Part shown: one piece after another, positions 6,916 to 9,788 of the stretch
Position numbering within the stretch: position 1 is the first letter of the stretch
How the letters are laid out: every line of letters starts with the position of its first letter
DNA from: Phycisphaerales bacterium UBA6054
GTDB taxonomy: Bacteria > Planctomycetota > Phycisphaerae > Phycisphaerales > UBA1924
Length of the DNA stretch: 9,788 bases
Assembly (NCBI GenBank): GCA_002429045.1
Contig: DIYM01000060.1
Location: forward strand, 1,927-11,714
Direction of reading: 5' to 3'
The notes under the pieces: model-generated
What the model saw: only the letters and a program-made list of their open reading frames with translations
What the model was told of the DNA's origin: nothing
Database searches by the model: none
Made by a program: the position numbers and the translations under genes

Positions 6916-6921
6916 AAGGAG
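6916..6921 (+). promoter_or_regulatory. Strong Shine-Dalgarno site AAGGAG
   Basis: AAGGAG lies six bases before the ATG at 6928. It is the best ribosome site in the window and fixes the start of the coiled-coil gene, suggesting efficient translation. Confidence 0.85.
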
Positions 6922-6927
6922 TTTGAC

Positions 6928-7878
6928 ATGGGATGCATTGGCAAGACAGTCGTTCGGGGCGCCGTCATCACGGCATTGGCCGGTGGGGTCCTCGTGGCCG
7001 TCGCCGGTCCCCATCGTGTCCACGCCCTCTTCGATCAGACCCGCGACGGCGTCAACCACGCCCTGGACTCGATGATCGATGATCCGGTCGCGCTGCGGAG
7101 CCAGATCCGCAAACTCGAGGCCCAGTACCCCGAGAAGATCGCCGAGGTCCGCCAGGATCTGAGCGAGGTGCAGACCCAGGTCGCCCAGCTCACGCGTGAG
7201 CAGCAGGTCGCCGCCAAGGTGGTCCAGCTCGCCACCATCGACCTGGAAGGCATGGACACGCAGCTGGGCCAGGCCCGCGTGACGCAGTCGGCCAACCCCG
7301 GCGCGATCGTGCGTGTGTCGTTTGGCAACCGCCCGATCGAACTCGACGATGCGTACGCCAAGCGTGAGCAGGTCGAGCAGACCCGCAACCTGTACGCGAA
7401 CCGTGTCCAGGACCTGACGGTCGATCTCGGCTACCTGACGGAGCAGGAAGCCCAGCTCAGCGATCTCTTGGTCCGGCTCGAGTCCGAGCAGGCCGAGTTC
7501 CAGGCCAAGCTGTTCCAGCTCGATGCCCAGATCGACACGATCGCCCGCAACGAGCGCCTGATCGACATGATGGAAGACCGCCAGGCGACCATCGACGAGC
7601 ACAGCCGCTTCCAGGCCCACTCGGTCGATCAGTTGAACCAGCGTCTCTCGCAGGTTCGCAACGAGCAGCGTGCGCGTCTCGAGGCGATCAGCCGCAAGGA
7701 CGAGGTCAAGGACTATGTCAACGAGGCCGAGTTCCTGGTCGACCAGAACGGGAACGTCCAGAGCTCGGAGACGCGCAGCCTGCCCGCGGGCGGGTTCCTG
7801 ATCGAGCCGGAGATCATCGATGTCCAGCCCGACGGCTCGGCCCAGATGACCTCGAAGTCTCAGGCTTCCTCGCAGTGA
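6928..7878 (+). CDS. Membrane-anchored coiled-coil protein of unknown function
   Basis: Of 316 residues, an N-terminal hydrophobic segment (about 8-27) follows two Lys/Arg residues (K6, R10), so it is a signal anchor or uncleaved signal placing the rest outside the cytoplasm. A short link (28-55) leads to long helical stretches rich in Gln, Glu, Leu and Arg (about 55-115 and 140-262). They are split by a compact non-helical island (about 118-140: Gly/Pro/Val residues, FGNRPIELD). The tail (about 263-316) is polar, with Gly/Pro and Ser/Gln. Planctomycetes commonly encode membrane-anchored coiled-coil proteins with a similar start, and this looks like a divergent member; that is from memory of the family and not a search. 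An envelope scaffold or stress role is possible but not shown. It has a strong ribosome site, lies divergent from the sigma/kinase operon and has its own terminator, so it is probably monocistronic. Confidence 0.9.
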   Translation: MGCIGKTVVRGAVITALAGGVLVAVAGPHRVHALFDQTRDGVNHALDSMIDDPVALRSQIRKLEAQYPEKIAEVRQDLSEVQTQVAQLTREQQVAAKVVQLATIDLEGMDTQLGQARVTQSANPGAIVRVSFGNRPIELDDAYAKREQVEQTRNLYANRVQDLTVDLGYLTEQEAQLSDLLVRLESEQAEFQAKLFQLDAQIDTIARNERLIDMMEDRQATIDEHSRFQAHSVDQLNQRLSQVRNEQRARLEAISRKDEVKDYVNEAEFLVDQNGNVQSSETRSLPAGGFLIEPEIIDVQPDGSAQMTSKSQASSQ

Positions 7879-7920
7879 TCCAGCGGCCCGGATGACCGGG
7901 CGCATCGGACCTGTCCCCTC

Positions 7921-7954
7921 AACCGCCGCCCGCAACCCCGGGCGGCGGTTTTTT
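7921..7954 (+). terminator. Intrinsic terminator after the coiled-coil gene
   Basis: A perfect 12-base-pair stem (aaccgccgcccg at 7921-7932, cgggcggcggtt at 7939-7950) with the six-base loop caaccc is followed at once by a run of T ending at 7954. It lies 42 bases after the stop codon and separates this gene from mreB. Confidence 0.93.
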
Positions 7955-8055
7955 GCTCGCCCGGGCATCGGCGACGGCCCGCGGTTTTTGCGCCCGCGGG
8001 ACGCGCCGGAGCGCCGGAACTGGCGTGCTCGACCGAAATGCGGTACCGTCCGCGC

Positions 8056-8061
8056 TAGGAT
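8056..8061 (+). promoter_or_regulatory. Possible -10 element for the mreB transcript
   Basis: TAGGAT in the context gctaggatgc fits a TAnnnT -10 element and would give a leader of about 70 bases before mreB. A TCGACC about 21 bases upstream (8029-8034) is a poor and too distant -35 match. The element lies after the terminator of the preceding gene, where an mreB promoter is needed. A similar gctaggct occurs just before trpD. Confidence 0.35.
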
Positions 8062-8136
8062 GCACGATCCTTAAGTAGATGACACGCGGGGCCCGCGCCC
8101 CGCCCGCACAGCCTCGACCCCCGGAGAACCACCCGC

Positions 8137-9186
8137 GTGTGGTACGAACGACTCCTCGGAGCCTTCAGCGTTGACATGGGCATCGATCTGGGCACCTGCA
8201 ACACGCTCGTTGCGGTGCGCGGGCAGGGGATCGTGCTGAACGAACCGTCCGTCGTCGCCGTCAAAAAGGGCACCAACCAGGTGCTCAAGGGCGGGCAGGC
8301 GGTCGGCTGGGTCGCCAAGGAGATGCTGGGCAAGACGCCCGGGAGCATCACCGCGGTCCGCCCCCTCAAGGACGGCGTGATCTCCGACTTCGAGATCACC
8401 GAGGCGATGCTCAACTACTTCATCACCAAGGTGACGGGGCGGGCGCGTTTCCTGGCGCCGCGCGTGGTCATCTCGATCCCGTCGGGCATCACGGCGGTCG
8501 AGAAGCGTGCGGTGTTCGACTCGGCGGAACGCGCCGGGGCACGCCGGACGTACCTGCTCGAGGAGCCCATCGCGGCCGCCATCGGCGCGGGCCTGCCCTT
8601 CGCCGAGCCGACCGCGTCGATGATCGTCGATATCGGGGGCGGCACGACCGAGGTCGCGATCATGACCCTGGCCGATATCGCGACCTGCGAGTCCGTCCGC
8701 GTCGCGGGCGATGACATGGACGAGGCGATCATCGGGTACATGAAGCGCACCTACAACCTGATGATCGGGGAGCAGACCGCCGAGCGGATCAAGATCCAGA
8801 TCGGATCGGCGTCGCCGGTCGGCGAGGACACCAGCATGGATGTCCGCGGGCGTGACATGGTGTCGGGGTTGCCGCGCAAGACCGAGATCACGAGCGCGGA
8901 GATCCGCGAGGCGTTGCAGGAGCCGGTCGCCGCGATCATCGAGGCGGTCACGCGAACCCTGGAGCGTGCGGAGCCCGAACTCGCGGCCGACCTGGTCGAG
9001 AACGGGATCATGCTCGCCGGGGGCGGCTCGCTGCTCCGCGGCCTGCCCGCCCGCGTCCAGAAAGCGACCGGGCTCGATGTGACGCTGGCGGAAGACCCGC
9101 TGACGTGCGTGGCGCGGGGCACCGCGATCTATCTGGAGAACATCGAGATGTGGAAGGACACGCTCGAGAACAATCTCGAGACGTGA
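8137..9186 (+). CDS. mreB: Rod shape-determining actin homolog MreB
   Basis: A bacterial actin that forms membrane-bound filaments and positions the lateral wall synthesis machinery on the inner face of the cytoplasmic membrane. The 349 residues match the family length. Visible parts: an N-terminal amphipathic segment (WYERLLGAF, 2-10) for membrane contact, phosphate loop 1 DLGTCNTLV (17-25, Cys where many have Ala), GIVLNEPSVV (31-40), VVISIPSGIT (110-119), the EEPIAAAIGAGL helix (142-153) with the likely catalytic Glu, phosphate loop 2 DIGGGTTEVA (165-174), AGDDMD (190-195) and adenosine loop LAGGGSLLRGLP (293-304). The start is the GTG at 8137: GGAG lies 10 bases upstream, and the next Met (residue 14) would cut into the first strand. 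mreC follows after 113 bases on the same strand, the usual mreBC order. All nucleotide-binding loops are intact. Confidence 0.98.
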   Translation: MWYERLLGAFSVDMGIDLGTCNTLVAVRGQGIVLNEPSVVAVKKGTNQVLKGGQAVGWVAKEMLGKTPGSITAVRPLKDGVISDFEITEAMLNYFITKVTGRARFLAPRVVISIPSGITAVEKRAVFDSAERAGARRTYLLEEPIAAAIGAGLPFAEPTASMIVDIGGGTTEVAIMTLADIATCESVRVAGDDMDEAIIGYMKRTYNLMIGEQTAERIKIQIGSASPVGEDTSMDVRGRDMVSGLPRKTEITSAEIREALQEPVAAIIEAVTRTLERAEPELAADLVENGIMLAGGGSLLRGLPARVQKATGLDVTLAEDPLTCVARGTAIYLENIEMWKDTLENNLET

Positions 9187-9299
9187 CAAGCCGGGGACCT
9201 GACCGGGCCGGGATGTGACCGGTCGCGGCACCCGCGGAGCGCGGGCCGACCGCTCTGTAAGGACTCGCAAGAAGGGGTACGCATCCCGCGGAACGACCC
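9187..9299 (+). other. mreB-mreC intergenic spacer with small hairpin
   Basis: These 113 bases hold no gene. A short hairpin (cccgcg at 9231-9236, cgcggg at 9240-9245, loop gag) and a gaccggtc palindrome (9217-9224) are present, with no T-run, so no terminator is supported and read-through from mreB to mreC is likely. AAGG (9259-9262) and GAAGGGG (9271-9277) are rather far from the mreC ATG to act as its ribosome site. Confidence 0.5.
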
Positions 9300-9788
9300 A
9301 TGGTCCGAACCAACGCACACCCGCTGGTCCGATGGTCGCTCCCGATAGTGATCGGTGCCCTGGTGATCACCTCGGTGCTGCCAACCCGTATGCTCGGTTG
9401 GGCGGGGTGGTTTTCTGAGCAGGCGTGGGTGCTTGTCTCGCCGATCGCTCAGCCGATTACGATGGGCGTCAACACGATCGTCCCGACACGGGGCGAGAGC
9501 GGGTTCGGCTCCGAGCGGGAACGCGAACTCGTCGATGAACTCGAGCGTGTCCGCGTGCGCCTCCGCCAGTCCGAGCAACGCGAGGCAGATCTCGAGGCGC
9601 TCGTCGATCAGCTTGCCCGCGGCGCGGCGCTGCTGCCCAACACCGAGGTCACGCAGCTCGTCCGCCCGCGGATCGGCGAGGCGGGCGACACGCTGACGAT
9701 CCGGACCGGGACCGGCGAAGGGGTCGACGCGGGCACCGTCGTGACCGCCCGGTCCGTGCAGCTCATCGGGCGTGTCGCCGAGGCGGGC
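9300..9788 (+). CDS. mreC: Rod shape-determining protein MreC (5' part, runs off window)
   Basis: A bitopic membrane protein of the elongasome that links MreB to wall enzymes in the periplasm. 163 codons are visible and the frame is open at the right edge. The order is standard: a short cytoplasmic start with Arg residues, a membrane segment (about 13-29), a periplasmic coiled coil (about 71-107, rich in Glu, Arg and Leu) and the start of the beta-domain, including GTGEGVDAGTVV (137-148) and LIGRV (155-159), which matches the conserved MreC core. The ATG at 9300 is the only sensible start: the frame is closed by TAA at 9258-9260 and no ATG, GTG or TTG lies between. Its ribosome site is weak, so translation may depend on mreB transcript context. 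mreD would be expected next. Confidence 0.94.
   Translation, partial: MVRTNAHPLVRWSLPIVIGALVITSVLPTRMLGWAGWFSEQAWVLVSPIAQPITMGVNTIVPTRGESGFGSERERELVDELERVRVRLRQSEQREADLEALVDQLARGAALLPNTEVTQLVRPRIGEAGDTLTIRTGTGEGVDAGTVVTARSVQLIGRVAEAG

Larger units (their letters stand above)
6585..6927. promoter_or_regulatory. 343-base divergent intergenic region between sigma factor and coiled-coil gene
   Basis: No gene was found here; the frames are short and lack start signals. It must hold promoters for both the sigma/kinase operon (minus) and the coiled-coil gene (plus). I found no pair of -35 and -10 elements good enough to place. Visible items are a TATCCT on the minus strand (about 6680), a ccgatcgg palindrome (6767-6774) and GC-rich hairpins close to the plus-strand gene (entered separately). 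Recognition by an alternative sigma factor would explain the lack of housekeeping-type elements, but that is inference. Confidence 0.5.

Noticed and set aside
6865..7968. 367-codon minus-strand frame opposite the coiled-coil gene
   Set aside because: It runs through the terminator and mirrors Glu/Gln/Leu codons as Leu/Asp. The plus-strand gene has the strong ribosome site and terminator.
7978..8000. Second hairpin (cccgcgg/ccgcggg) after the terminator
   Set aside because: The T-run is in the loop and not after the stem, so it is not a terminator. A seven-base stem is easily found by chance in this GC-rich DNA.
7892..8074. Small 60-codon plus-strand frame between the coiled-coil gene and mreB
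   Set aside because: It contains the terminator hairpin, has no ribosome site and has random-looking Arg/Pro-rich composition.
8071..9318. 415-codon minus-strand frame opposite mreB
   Set aside because: It is the antisense shadow of an unmistakable mreB.

Overview
This is a high-GC bacterial window whose gene content suggests a member of the Planctomycetota, possibly a Phycisphaerae-type lineage. The reasons are an ECF sigma factor directly followed by a membrane-bound Hanks-type Ser/Thr kinase (an arrangement known from planctomycetes), a membrane-anchored coiled-coil protein of a planctomycete type, and a large Gln/Pro/Gly-rich membrane protein beside mreBC. The lineage is inferred from gene style, with no marker gene to confirm it.

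Layout, left to right. Positions 1-2116 (minus) hold most of a large membrane protein that runs off the left edge: three predicted membrane segments, an acidic helical region and a long low-complexity tail. A 71-base divergent gap separates it from trpD (2188-3246, plus), the tryptophan-pathway anthranilate phosphoribosyltransferase, which stands here without other trp genes. trpD ends 12 bases from the end of a converging operon on the minus strand: an ECF-type sigma factor (5787-6584, transcribed first), then after 17 bases a three-membrane-segment Ser/Thr protein kinase with an unrecognised extracytoplasmic domain (3259-5769).

A 343-base divergent region with a structured leader (6585-6927) precedes a membrane-anchored coiled-coil protein (6928-7878, plus), which ends at a strong intrinsic terminator (7921-7954). 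After it comes the cell-shape locus mreB (8137-9186) and mreC (9300 to the right edge, incomplete).

Functional reading. The sigma/kinase pair looks like a transmembrane signalling unit: an outer domain could sense an envelope signal, the cytoplasmic kinase could relay it, and the sigma factor would be the output. The sigma factor has lost most of the acidic motif usual in region 2.2 and carries a threonine there, so control of the sigma factor by phosphorylation is a testable idea. The divergent envelope coiled-coil gene is a possible target. mreBC is ordinary elongasome machinery. trpD looks like an independent metabolic gene with a slightly unusual PRPP-binding loop. No tRNA, rRNA, CRISPR array, insertion sequence or phage signature was seen.
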